Position numbers and translations under genes: made by a program. The notes beneath the pieces are model-generated. The model did no database searches. It had not been told where the DNA came from and worked only from the letters and a program-made list of their open reading frames with translations. From assembly GCF_013415905.1 (NCBI RefSeq), contig NZ_CP058909.1, positions 3,782,001-3,846,000 on the forward strand: 64,000 bases of DNA. The letters run 5' to 3'. This DNA is from Halosimplex pelagicum (GTDB taxonomy: Archaea; Halobacteriota; Halobacteria; Halobacteriales; Haloarculaceae). Numbering within the stretch: position 1 is the stretch's first letter; every line of letters begins with the position of its first letter. Positions 1-6,808 of the stretch are shown here, in pieces.

Positions 1-206
1 AGCCCGAAGATGAGCGTCAGCCCGCTGGCGATCATCACGTAGATGGCCGACTTCGCCAGTCCCTCGACGACCACGCTCGCGAGCGTGTCCGGCCCGAGGA
101 ACTGCCGCAGACCCTCGCCGAAGCCCATCTGCATCGCGGCGGCTGCGAACGGCTCGGTCGCGTGCTGGAGGGACCCGGCGATCGGAGCGAGTGCGCTCCC
201 GATCAT
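1..206 (-). CDS. livH: Branched-chain amino acid-type ABC transporter permease (LivH-like), N-terminal part
   Basis: Partial: only the first 68 or so residues lie in the window and the gene runs off the left edge. It starts with ATG at 206-204 inside an ATGA overlap with the stop of the upstream ATPase gene, with a GGAGGT-like ribosome site just ahead, which implies translational coupling. The visible protein has an N-terminal stretch ending in VVEGLAKSAIYVMIASGLTLIFG-type hydrophobic sequence (residues about 45-68), which is the first membrane segment typical of LivH permeases. LivH forms half of the membrane channel of Liv/HAAT transporters. The assignment rests on this short piece plus its place directly after the two Liv ATPases and binding protein; the real substrate is unknown. 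Confidence 0.7.
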   Translation of the reverse strand, partial: MIGSALAPIAGSLQHATEPFAAAAMQMGFGEGLRQFLGPDTLASVVVEGLAKSAIYVMIASGLTLIFG

Positions 207-901
207 GCCGAGAGGTACCTCCTGAGCCGTTCGTCGTCGGCGGACACGTCGGCGGTGTCGCCGTCGTCGACGACCCGCCCCTTATCGAGGACGTAGAAGC
301 GGTCGGCCAGGTCGAGCGCCAGCGGGAGGTTCTGCTCGACGAGCAACAGGGTCGTCTCGGTCGCGGCGTCGGCCAGCGCCTCGGCCACGTCGGCGACGAT
401 CTGCGGCGCCAGGCCCTCGCTGGGCTCGTCGACCAGCAGCAGGTCGTTCTCGCCGACGAGCCCGCGGGCCAGCGCGAGCATCTGCTGCTGGCCGCCCGAC
501 AGCGTCCCCGCTTCCTGGTCGCGCCGTTCTTCGAGGATCGGGAAGGTGTCGTAGACGGTCGCGACCCGGTCGCCCGTGTCGGCGCCGTCGGGGACGGCGA
601 CGCGGACGTTCTCGGCGACGGTGAGCTGCGAGAAGATCCGCCGGTCCTCGGGGATCCAGCCGACGCCCCGCTCGGCGACCTCGTGGGTTTCGAGGCCGAC
701 CAGCTCCTCGCCGCGGTAGGTTATGGTCCCTTCCCGGGGCGGGGTCAGCTGGAGGACCGACCGCAGCGTCGTCGTCTTGCCGACGCCGTTGCGGCCGACC
801 AGCGCGACCACCTCGCCCTCCTCGACGGAGAGCGTGACGCCCTCCAGCACGTGGCTCTCGCCGTAGTAGGTCTCCACGTCTTCGAGTTCGAGGAGGGTCA
901 C
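203..901 (-). CDS. livF: Liv-type ABC transporter ATP-binding protein LivF
   Basis: 232-residue ATPase of the HAAT/Liv uptake family. Walker A is at residues 36-44 (GRNGVGKTT), the ABC signature LSGGQ at 134-138 and Walker B with catalytic Glu at 154-160 (LLLVDEP). The length is right for LivF, which lacks C-terminal extensions. It starts with GTG at 901, overlapping the livG stop by four bases (GTGA), and its own stop overlaps the permease start by four bases, so the genes are a tightly coupled operon. It would power import of branched-chain amino acids or other small carboxylates; the neighbouring acyl-CoA ligase and hydrolase make an organic acid substrate plausible. Family assignment is firm, substrate is not. 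Confidence 0.9.
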   Translation of the reverse strand: MTLLELEDVETYYGESHVLEGVTLSVEEGEVVALVGRNGVGKTTTLRSVLQLTPPREGTITYRGEELVGLETHEVAERGVGWIPEDRRIFSQLTVAENVRVAVPDGADTGDRVATVYDTFPILEERRDQEAGTLSGGQQQMLALARGLVGENDLLLVDEPSEGLAPQIVADVAEALADAATETTLLLVEQNLPLALDLADRFYVLDKGRVVDDGDTADVSADDERLRRYLSA

Positions 902-1728
902 GCGATCCCCCCCGATCCGGGCTCGCCATCTGCTGACTCCTCCCCGCGACGGTCGAGGTCACCGGGTTCGTAGCCGCCGAGATACGCCTCCTGGACGGCG
1001 GGGTCCTCGCGGACGGCCGCGGGTTCGCCGTCGGCGATGACGGCGCCCTGGTTGAGGACGACGACGCGGTCGGAGACCTCCATGACGATGTCCATGTTGT
1101 GCTCGACCAGCAGGACGGCGTGGTCCTCGGCCACGTCCTCGATGAGCGCGACGATGTCGTCGACGCTCTCGGAGGAGACGCCGGCGTTCGGTTCGTCCAG
1201 CAGGAGCACGTCGGGGTCGCCCGCCAGCGCGACGGCGACCTCCAGCTGGCGGCTGGCGCCGTGGCTGAGGTTCTCCGCGACGTCTTCGGCCCGGCCCGCC
1301 AGCCCGACCCGGTCGAGGATCTCCCTGGCCTCCTCGACGTACTCGTCGTAGGCGTCGACGTTGCGCCAGAACGTCGCGGCGTCGTCGCCGCCGGCCTGGG
1401 CGGCGATCCGGACGTTCTCCAGCACCGACAGCGTCGGAAAGACGTTCGTGATCTGGTAGGATCGATGGACGCCCAGAGCCGCCGTCTCGTCGGGCGAGGC
1501 GTCGGTCACGTCGCGCCAGCCGTCACTCTCCCCCGCTCCGCCGTCGCGGCGCAACTCGATCGTCCCGCGGGTCGGTTCGAGCGCGCCGGTCAGCAGGTCG
1601 AAGAAGGTCGTCTTCCCGGCGCCGTTGGGGCCGATGAGCGAGCACAGTTCGTCGCCGAGTTCGAAGTCCACGTCGTCGACGGCCGTGAGGCCGCCGAACT
1701 CCTTCGTGAGGCCGTTCGTCCGTAACAT
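898..1728 (-). CDS. livG: Liv-type ABC transporter ATP-binding protein LivG
   Basis: 276-residue ATPase starting at the ATG at 1728, two bases after the stop codon of the binding-protein gene; the open frame continues upstream but only as a shadow of that gene. Walker A GPNGAGKTT lies at residues 33-41. The signature is LSHGASRQLE rather than LSGG, as in many LivG proteins, and Walker B is LLLDEPNAGVS. The insertion between Walker A and signature (a charged stretch ending in a YQITNVFPTLSVLENV block) and the C-terminal extension are LivG hallmarks that separate it from LivF. It pairs with LivF under the permeases. The second permease (LivM) is not in the window and presumably follows beyond the left edge. 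Confidence 0.9.
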   Translation of the reverse strand: MLRTNGLTKEFGGLTAVDDVDFELGDELCSLIGPNGAGKTTFFDLLTGALEPTRGTIELRRDGGAGESDGWRDVTDASPDETAALGVHRSYQITNVFPTLSVLENVRIAAQAGGDDAATFWRNVDAYDEYVEEAREILDRVGLAGRAEDVAENLSHGASRQLEVAVALAGDPDVLLLDEPNAGVSSESVDDIVALIEDVAEDHAVLLVEHNMDIVMEVSDRVVVLNQGAVIADGEPAAVREDPAVQEAYLGGYEPGDLDRRGEESADGEPGSGGIA

Positions 1729-1730
1729 GC

Positions 1731-3197
1731 TCACAGCGAGCAGTTCATGTCCGGGCTGTCGGCCGGGATGGTCGCGTTCTCCCCGGAGATGCGGGCCTGG
1801 GGCTCGCCGGGCATGATCGCCGCGTCCCAGCTGTCGGCGTACTCGTCGCTCGTCGGGACCGGGCTCGCGACGGTCATCTCCGAGCGGGCCTGGTTGTTGT
1901 ACTCCTGGAAGGTGTAGCCGTCCTCGCCTTTCGGCGTGTCCGCGACGGTCATCCCCTTGAGCGCGCCGGCGATGTCGGCGCCCTCGGTCGACCCCGAGGT
2001 CTGGACGGCCTGGTGGATGGCCGAGGCGGCCGTGAACGTCCCCGAGGTGAAGAGATCGGGGACGACCTCGTAGGTGTTCGTGTAGCTGTCGACGAAGGCG
2101 TCGTTGATCTCGTTGTCGTACTGGTTCCAGTGGTACCGCGTCGTGAACGGGCCGAGTTGCGAGCCCTCGATCTTCTCGGCCGTCAGGGGCGACCCGAGGA
2201 CGCTCTCCATCGTGTTGCCGACGACCTGATTGGTGATCTGGGTGGCGAACCCGCCGAAGACCCGATAGGAGTAGTCGCCCGAGAGGAACGAGCTGAACAG
2301 GTTCGGGAGCGTCGTGACGGTGAACCCGCCGACGATGCCCTCGGCCCCGGCCTCCTCGGCGTTGTCGAGCAGGCCGTCCCACTCGGCGTAGCCCTGTTCG
2401 ACGAAGCGCTTGCCGACGATCTCGACGCCGTTGTCCCGCAGGACGGACTCGTAGTTGTTGACGACGGCGCGGCCGAAACTGTAGTCGGCGCCGAACAGGA
2501 ACACCCGCGACACGTCCGTCTCGTTGGCGACGTAGCGGCCGCCCGAGCGGGCGTCCATCGCCGTGTTCTCGCTGGCCCTGAAGACGAGGTCGCTGCAGTA
2601 GTCGCCGCTGGAGGTGATCGCCGCCGAGGCGGCCGGTCCCGCCACGAACGGGACCTGCGCTTGCGTGACGACCTGGCCGATCACGCGCTCGGCCGCCGAC
2701 GAGGACGAACAGCCGAACAGCATGTCGACGCCGTCGTCGCGGACGAGCGACGTGGCCGCCGACTGGGCCGAGTCCGCCGCGAACTCCGTGTCGCGGACGA
2801 GCAGCCGGTAGTCCACGTCGCCGACCGTGACGGTCGTCTCGCCGGTCCCGACCTGTCCGGCCGGGTCCGCGCCGGCCTTGTAGGCCAGCCCCGAGAGGAA
2901 CCCCCACAGGCCCTGCTGGCCGTAGTACGCCAGGTTCCCCGACATCGGCTGGAGGACGCCGATAGTTACCTCGCCCGAGACGCTGCTCGCCGTGCCCGTC
3001 GCCGTTCCGTTCATACCTGAGTCGTCGGTCGCCGTGTCGCCGCCGTCTCCGCCGTTCCCGTCGTCGCCACCGCCGTCGGCGTTCCCATCGCCGCCCTCGG
3101 TCGGTGTGCTATCGCCGTCCGAACAGCCCGCCAGCGCCGCGGCACCGGCGACACCCAGTGACTTCAGCGCCCGCCTCCGCGTGATATGCTCTCGCAT
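1731..3197 (-). CDS. Liv-type ABC transporter substrate-binding lipoprotein
   Basis: 488-residue periplasmic-binding-protein type 1 (Peripla_BP_6, LivK-like). The ATG at 3197 is chosen because it directly precedes a twin-arginine signal (TRRRALKSLG) and a lipobox (ALAGC, about residues 21-25); an upstream in-frame ATG would add 12 residues ahead of the signal. After the lipidated Cys comes an acidic Gly/Asp-rich tether, usual for haloarchaeal surface lipoproteins, then the two-lobe ligand-binding domain beginning VTIGVLQPMSGNLAYYGQQG. First gene of the liv operon, so it is probably transcribed most strongly. A 14-bp palindrome centred 47 bases upstream may be its operator. At this size it resembles the binding proteins for organic acids or urea-like ligands as much as amino acid ones; ligand unknown. 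Confidence 0.87.
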   Translation of the reverse strand: MREHITRRRALKSLGVAGAAALAGCSDGDSTPTEGGDGNADGGGDDGNGGDGGDTATDDSGMNGTATGTASSVSGEVTIGVLQPMSGNLAYYGQQGLWGFLSGLAYKAGADPAGQVGTGETTVTVGDVDYRLLVRDTEFAADSAQSAATSLVRDDGVDMLFGCSSSSAAERVIGQVVTQAQVPFVAGPAASAAITSSGDYCSDLVFRASENTAMDARSGGRYVANETDVSRVFLFGADYSFGRAVVNNYESVLRDNGVEIVGKRFVEQGYAEWDGLLDNAEEAGAEGIVGGFTVTTLPNLFSSFLSGDYSYRVFGGFATQITNQVVGNTMESVLGSPLTAEKIEGSQLGPFTTRYHWNQYDNEINDAFVDSYTNTYEVVPDLFTSGTFTAASAIHQAVQTSGSTEGADIAGALKGMTVADTPKGEDGYTFQEYNNQARSEMTVASPVPTSDEYADSWDAAIMPGEPQARISGENATIPADSPDMNCSL

Positions 3198-3237
3198 GAT
3201 AATTAGTGATACTACGTTCACGGCCATATCCACCCGG

Positions 3238-3251
3238 GTTCACATGTTAAC
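3238..3251. promoter_or_regulatory. Candidate operator: imperfect palindrome upstream of the Liv binding-protein gene
   Basis: GTTCAC-AT-GTTAAC, centred about 47 bases before the start codon at 3197. It differs by one base from a perfect GTTCAC-N2-GTGAAC palindrome, and a near-perfect version occurs at 6547-6560, about 44 bases before the hydrolase start. Shared sequence and spacing suggest a common regulator, perhaps the HTH_10 protein encoded between them. Inference only. Confidence 0.4.
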
Positions 3252-3302
3252 GCGCACGTTCGGCCGAGCAAGCGGAGAACGTGGAGGCGACCGAACGGCC
3301 TC

Positions 3303-4013
3303 TCACTCGGCGTCGTCGAGGTCGTCGAGGGCGTCGACGACGCGTTCGATCATCTTGCGCTGGCCCCTGCGGAGGTTCTTCGAGACGGCCGGCTTGGACA
3401 CGTCGAACTCGTCGGCGAGCGTGCCGAGCGTGGCGTCGCGGGGCGACTCGAAGTAGCCCGACGAAACCGCGGTCTCCAGGGTCTCCCGCTCGGTCTCGGA
3501 GAGCTCCTCGCAGCCCTGGATGAGCGTCATCGCCGCGCCGGCGTTCTGGACGAGGTCGCCCATGTCCGGCAGCGTCGTGTCCGACCGCTCGACCACGTCG
3601 AACTCGTTGTCCCGTTCGAGTTCCGCGAGCGTGTCGTCGGCCTGGCGGGCCCGGTCGAAGCCGACGTGCCACACCTCGCTGCCGTCCTCGATGTAGAACG
3701 GCCCGGTGATGTAGCCGTCGTTGTCCCGGATGGTCTCCATCGCCGCCGTCTCGTCGATGACCGTCCGGACGTGGGCCACGTCCTCGCGGCGGGAGAGCAG
3801 CGCGTAGTCGTGCATGTTCCCGTGGTCCCGCAGCGCGTCGAGCCCGTTCGAGAGCTGGTCGCGGTCGCCGCCCTCGACGACCATCCGCGTCTCCAGCGCC
3901 CGCCGGGACTGGTCGAACTCCCAGTGGACGGCCGAGAACGCGACCCCGTAGTCCGCCGTCGTGTCGACGAACGGGCAGTCGTACTGCTCCATGTCCATCG
4001 AGATGTCGATCAT
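3303..4013 (-). CDS. HTH_10 (bacterio-opsin activator-like) transcription regulator
   Basis: 236-residue haloarchaeal regulator. The start at 4013 (MIDISMDMEQYDCPF) matches the usual beginning of this family; upstream ATGs would add a non-conserved tail. Residues 1-150 form a sensor-type N-terminal domain (with the YDCPFVDTT and WEFDQSRRALETRM blocks), and the last 55 residues (LSETERETLETAV, then DATLGTLADEFDVSKPAVSKNLRRGQRKMI) are the HTH_10 helix-turn-helix of the Bat family, with the recognition helix in SKPAVSKNLRRG. It sits on the same strand between the acyl-CoA ligase gene upstream and the liv operon downstream, and is the obvious candidate local regulator of both. The N-terminal ligand cannot be told. 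Confidence 0.85.
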   Translation of the reverse strand: MIDISMDMEQYDCPFVDTTADYGVAFSAVHWEFDQSRRALETRMVVEGGDRDQLSNGLDALRDHGNMHDYALLSRREDVAHVRTVIDETAAMETIRDNDGYITGPFYIEDGSEVWHVGFDRARQADDTLAELERDNEFDVVERSDTTLPDMGDLVQNAGAAMTLIQGCEELSETERETLETAVSSGYFESPRDATLGTLADEFDVSKPAVSKNLRRGQRKMIERVVDALDDLDDAE

Positions 4014-4150
4014 ATGGGAAACCCCCTTCCTCGACGTGACTTCCCTCACCAACATAAATGATTCTACCCTCGAAGGAAGCGTTCGGGTTAGGTGAATCCT
4101 ACCGGGAACGGGAGTACGGGGCGGATACGGGGGGAGCGTCCGGCCGGAGG

Positions 4151-5716
4151 TCACTCGCCGAACTCGGCCGCGACGGCCTCGCGGTCGATCTTGTCGGGAC
4201 CGCTCGTCGGGAGTTCGTCGACGAACGCGAGGTGGCGGGGGTGTTTGAACCGGGCCAGCCGGTCGTCGAGGAACGCGCGGAGGTCGTCGAGGGGCAGTTC
4301 TCCTTCGCCGTCAGCGAGTTCGACGACGGCCTTCCCGACCTGGCCCCACTGGTCGTCGGGCACGGGGATCACGACGGCGTCGGCCACTGCCGGGTGGTCG
4401 ACGACGGCGTCCTCGACTTCCGCGGGGTAGACGTTCTCGCCGCCGCTGACGAACATGTTCTTCTTGCGCCCCTCGATGGAGACGTACCCCTCGTCGTCGA
4501 CGCGGGCCAGGTCGCCCGTCGACACCCACTCGCCGAACGTCTCGGCGCTCTCCTCGGGGGAGTCCCAGTAGCCGTCGGCGGCGTGGGGCGACCGCAGTTG
4601 GAGTTCGCCGATCCCGCCCGCCGGGAGTTCCGCGCCGTCGTCGTCCACCACGCGCGCGTCGACGTGGGGATTCGCGACGCCGACGGTGTGGGCTTTCTCG
4701 CGGGGCCAGTCGTCGGGCATCGCGAAGTTGTTGGGGCCGCACTCGGTCAGCCCGTACCCCTGTGAGAGGTCGACGCCGCGGTCCCACCACGCCTCCATGA
4801 CCGACTCCCGGCAGGGGCCGCCGCCGGACTTGACGAACCGGAGCGACGACAGGTCCGTCTCCGCCCAGCGGTCGTGTTCGGTCATCGCCCTGAGGACGGC
4901 GGGGACGGCGACGAGGACGCTCGCCGACCGCTCCTCGACGATCCCGAGGATCTGGCCGGGGTCGAACTCGCGGTCGATGACGACCGTGCCGCCCATGTGG
5001 AAGATCGGGAGCGTGAGGACGTTCCAGCCGCCGGTGTGGAACATCGGGAACACCATCGGCGTCAGGTCGTCGTCGCGCAGCCCCCACGCGGTGATCGTGT
5101 TGACGGAGTTCCAGACGAGCGCCTCGTGGGAGATCACCGTCTCCTTCGGCGTCCCCGTCGACCCGCCGGTGTGCAGGAACAGGTGCGGGTCGCCGGCGTC
5201 GACGGCGGGGCCGTCGAACGCCGAGTCGTCGTCGGGGAGGGTGGACTCGTAGGATTCCCAGGTCACTTCCCCGTCGACCGGCAGCGACAGGATCGGCGCG
5301 TCGGCATCCCAGGCGTCCCGGTCGGTCGCGTCCCCGACCAGGTCGGCGAACGGCTCCTCGACGACGACGAGTTCGGGGTCGACGTTCGCCAGGAGGTCGG
5401 CGAGTTCCGGCGGGGCCAGCCGGTGGGACAGGGGGGCGAGGACGCCGCCGGTCTTGCCCGTCGCGAAGAAGAGGTCGACGTACTCCGGGCGGTTGCGGGA
5501 GACGACCGCGACGCGACCGCCCGCGTCGGCGCGTGCGTCCGCCGAGGAGTTCGTGACGCCGCGGTCGGCCAGGAGTCGCGCACAGCGGTTCGCCCGGCGG
5601 TCGAGGTCGGTGTAGGTGTACTCGGTCCCGGTCGCGGCGTCGACGAGCCCGACCCGGTCGGGCGAGAGCGCCGCGCGCTTCTCGCTCCAGGCGCCGACCC
5701 ACTCCGCCTCAGACAT
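4151..5716 (-). CDS. AMP-dependent acyl-CoA synthetase / carboxylate-CoA ligase
   Basis: 521-residue ANL-superfamily adenylating enzyme that would join a carboxylic acid to CoA with ATP going to AMP. Evidence: the phosphate-binding P-loop HTGGSTGTPKETVISHEA about residues 178-195, the GYGLTECGP block around 320, the hinge motif VSTGDLARVDDEGYV and the C-terminal GRKKNMFVSGGENVYPAEVE ending in a lysine near DKIDREAV that would be the acylation-site region. Length and motif order suit medium-chain or aromatic acid ligases; the exact acid is not predictable. The start overlaps the end of the alpha/beta hydrolase gene by eight bases, so the two are co-translated. With the Liv-type uptake system downstream, the set looks like uptake and CoA activation of an organic acid. 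Confidence 0.87.
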   Translation of the reverse strand: MSEAEWVGAWSEKRAALSPDRVGLVDAATGTEYTYTDLDRRANRCARLLADRGVTNSSADARADAGGRVAVVSRNRPEYVDLFFATGKTGGVLAPLSHRLAPPELADLLANVDPELVVVEEPFADLVGDATDRDAWDADAPILSLPVDGEVTWESYESTLPDDDSAFDGPAVDAGDPHLFLHTGGSTGTPKETVISHEALVWNSVNTITAWGLRDDDLTPMVFPMFHTGGWNVLTLPIFHMGGTVVIDREFDPGQILGIVEERSASVLVAVPAVLRAMTEHDRWAETDLSSLRFVKSGGGPCRESVMEAWWDRGVDLSQGYGLTECGPNNFAMPDDWPREKAHTVGVANPHVDARVVDDDGAELPAGGIGELQLRSPHAADGYWDSPEESAETFGEWVSTGDLARVDDEGYVSIEGRKKNMFVSGGENVYPAEVEDAVVDHPAVADAVVIPVPDDQWGQVGKAVVELADGEGELPLDDLRAFLDDRLARFKHPRHLAFVDELPTSGPDKIDREAVAAEFGE

Positions 5717-6509
5717 CCTCGACGAACTCCCGGAGTTCGTCGGTGACCCGCTCGTCGCGCTCGACGAAAAAGAGGTGCGAGCCGCCCTCGACCTCCACCA
5801 GCTCCGCGCCGGGGATCCCCTCGGCGAGGAGTCGCCCGTTCTCCGGGGGGAGCACGCGGTCGTCCGTGCCGTGGAGGACGAGCGTCGGCAGGTCGATCCC
5901 GCCCAGTTCGTCGCCCGCGTCGAAGCCGACCGCCGCCGCGCTCTGCCACTCGTAGGCGTCCTCGGAGGGATCGGTCTCCAGTCGCCAGTCGACGATCCGA
6001 TCGACGACCTCCTGATTCGCCGCCCAGAACTCGTCGGTGAATGCGGGCTCCATCTTGTGCCGGATCGTCTCGCTCGGCCCGTACTCGTCGGGGACGGCGA
6101 GCATCCGCGCCTGGGTCTCCTCGGGGATCGGGACGGCGTCGTCGCCGCCGGGGGTCGTACAGAGCAGCGCCAGCGACTCGGCGCGGTCGTAGTCGAGCGC
6201 GTACCGCTGGGCGATCATCCCGCCGAGGCTCGCGCCGACCAGATGCGTCCGCTCGATCCCGGCGTCGTCGAGGACCGCTTCGAGGTCGGCCGCCATCTCT
6301 TCGACGGTGTAGGGCCCCTCGGGTGCGTCGGAGTCGCCGGTCCCCCTGTTGTCCATGACGACCGTGCGGTACTCCGAAAGCGCCTCGCGCTGCCAGTTCC
6401 ACATCCAGGTCCCGTAGGCCAGCCCCTCGAGGAACGTCACCGCCTCGGCCTCGGCCGGCCCCGCCACGTCGTAGGCGATCCGGACCTCGTCGTTCGTCGC
6501 GTACGCCAT
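5709..6509 (-). CDS. Alpha/beta hydrolase (3-oxoadipate enol-lactonase-like fold)
   Basis: 266-residue alpha/beta-hydrolase. Start at 6509 (MAYATNDEVRIAYDV) matches the family; ten residues more would be possible. The nucleophile elbow is GASLGGMIAQRYAL, with Ser near residue 98; the acid is in LHGTDDRVLPP near 217 and the His in EGGSHLFFV near 245. The usual oxyanion HG motif is replaced by FLEG in VTFLEGLAYGTWMW, a variant seen in some haloarchaeal members. It is the first gene of the ligase-hydrolase pair and has a 14-bp palindrome about 44 bases upstream like that of the Liv binding-protein gene. The substrate could be a lactone, ester or thioester; the enol-lactonase label describes fold similarity, not proven activity. 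Confidence 0.8.
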   Translation of the reverse strand: MAYATNDEVRIAYDVAGPAEAEAVTFLEGLAYGTWMWNWQREALSEYRTVVMDNRGTGDSDAPEGPYTVEEMAADLEAVLDDAGIERTHLVGASLGGMIAQRYALDYDRAESLALLCTTPGGDDAVPIPEETQARMLAVPDEYGPSETIRHKMEPAFTDEFWAANQEVVDRIVDWRLETDPSEDAYEWQSAAAVGFDAGDELGGIDLPTLVLHGTDDRVLPPENGRLLAEGIPGAELVEVEGGSHLFFVERDERVTDELREFVEDV

Positions 6510-6546
6510 GGCGGAGGTATCGAACGCCCCTCCCTTCAACCCGGAC

Positions 6547-6560
6547 GTTCACGTGTGAAC
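6547..6560. promoter_or_regulatory. Candidate operator: GTTCAC-GT-GTGAAC palindrome upstream of the hydrolase gene
   Basis: Inverted repeat with 6-bp arms and 2-bp spacer, flanked on both sides by CCGGAC. It lies about 44 bases ahead of the hydrolase start at 6509, the same spacing as the related site at 3238-3251. Likely binding site for a dimeric regulator; which one is unknown. Confidence 0.45.
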
Positions 6561-6776
6561 CCGGACCCGTATCGCCCGAACGCTCCGACGCCCGATTCAC
6601 CCCGTCGAAACCGCCCCTCGAACCCTCTGCTCGGCAACGATGCCCCAGGGAACGTGATTCACCATCTCCGAATCGGTACGGTTTCGATTCCGTCCACTGA
6701 TCCGGAAGATACGCCCCGCGTGCGGGGTACCGATCGATTCCACATGCACGTCCCTGATAGATCTCGAATTCCGCTA

Positions 6777-6786
6777 ATGTTTTACG
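6777..6786 (+). promoter_or_regulatory. TATA-like promoter element of ppc
   Basis: AT-rich GTTTTACGAG 23-32 bases ahead of the ppc ATG at 6809. The spacing implies a leaderless or nearly leaderless mRNA, common in haloarchaea, and supports ATG 6809 over the GTG at 6788. Confidence 0.45.
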
Positions 6787-6808
6787 AGTGGCACTGAGAC
6801 GCACTGTT

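Noticed and set aside
898..2907. A single 669-residue fusion protein covering LivG and the region upstream
   Set aside because: The part before the ATG at 1728 is a shadow of the binding-protein gene read in another frame; family similarity begins exactly at that ATG.
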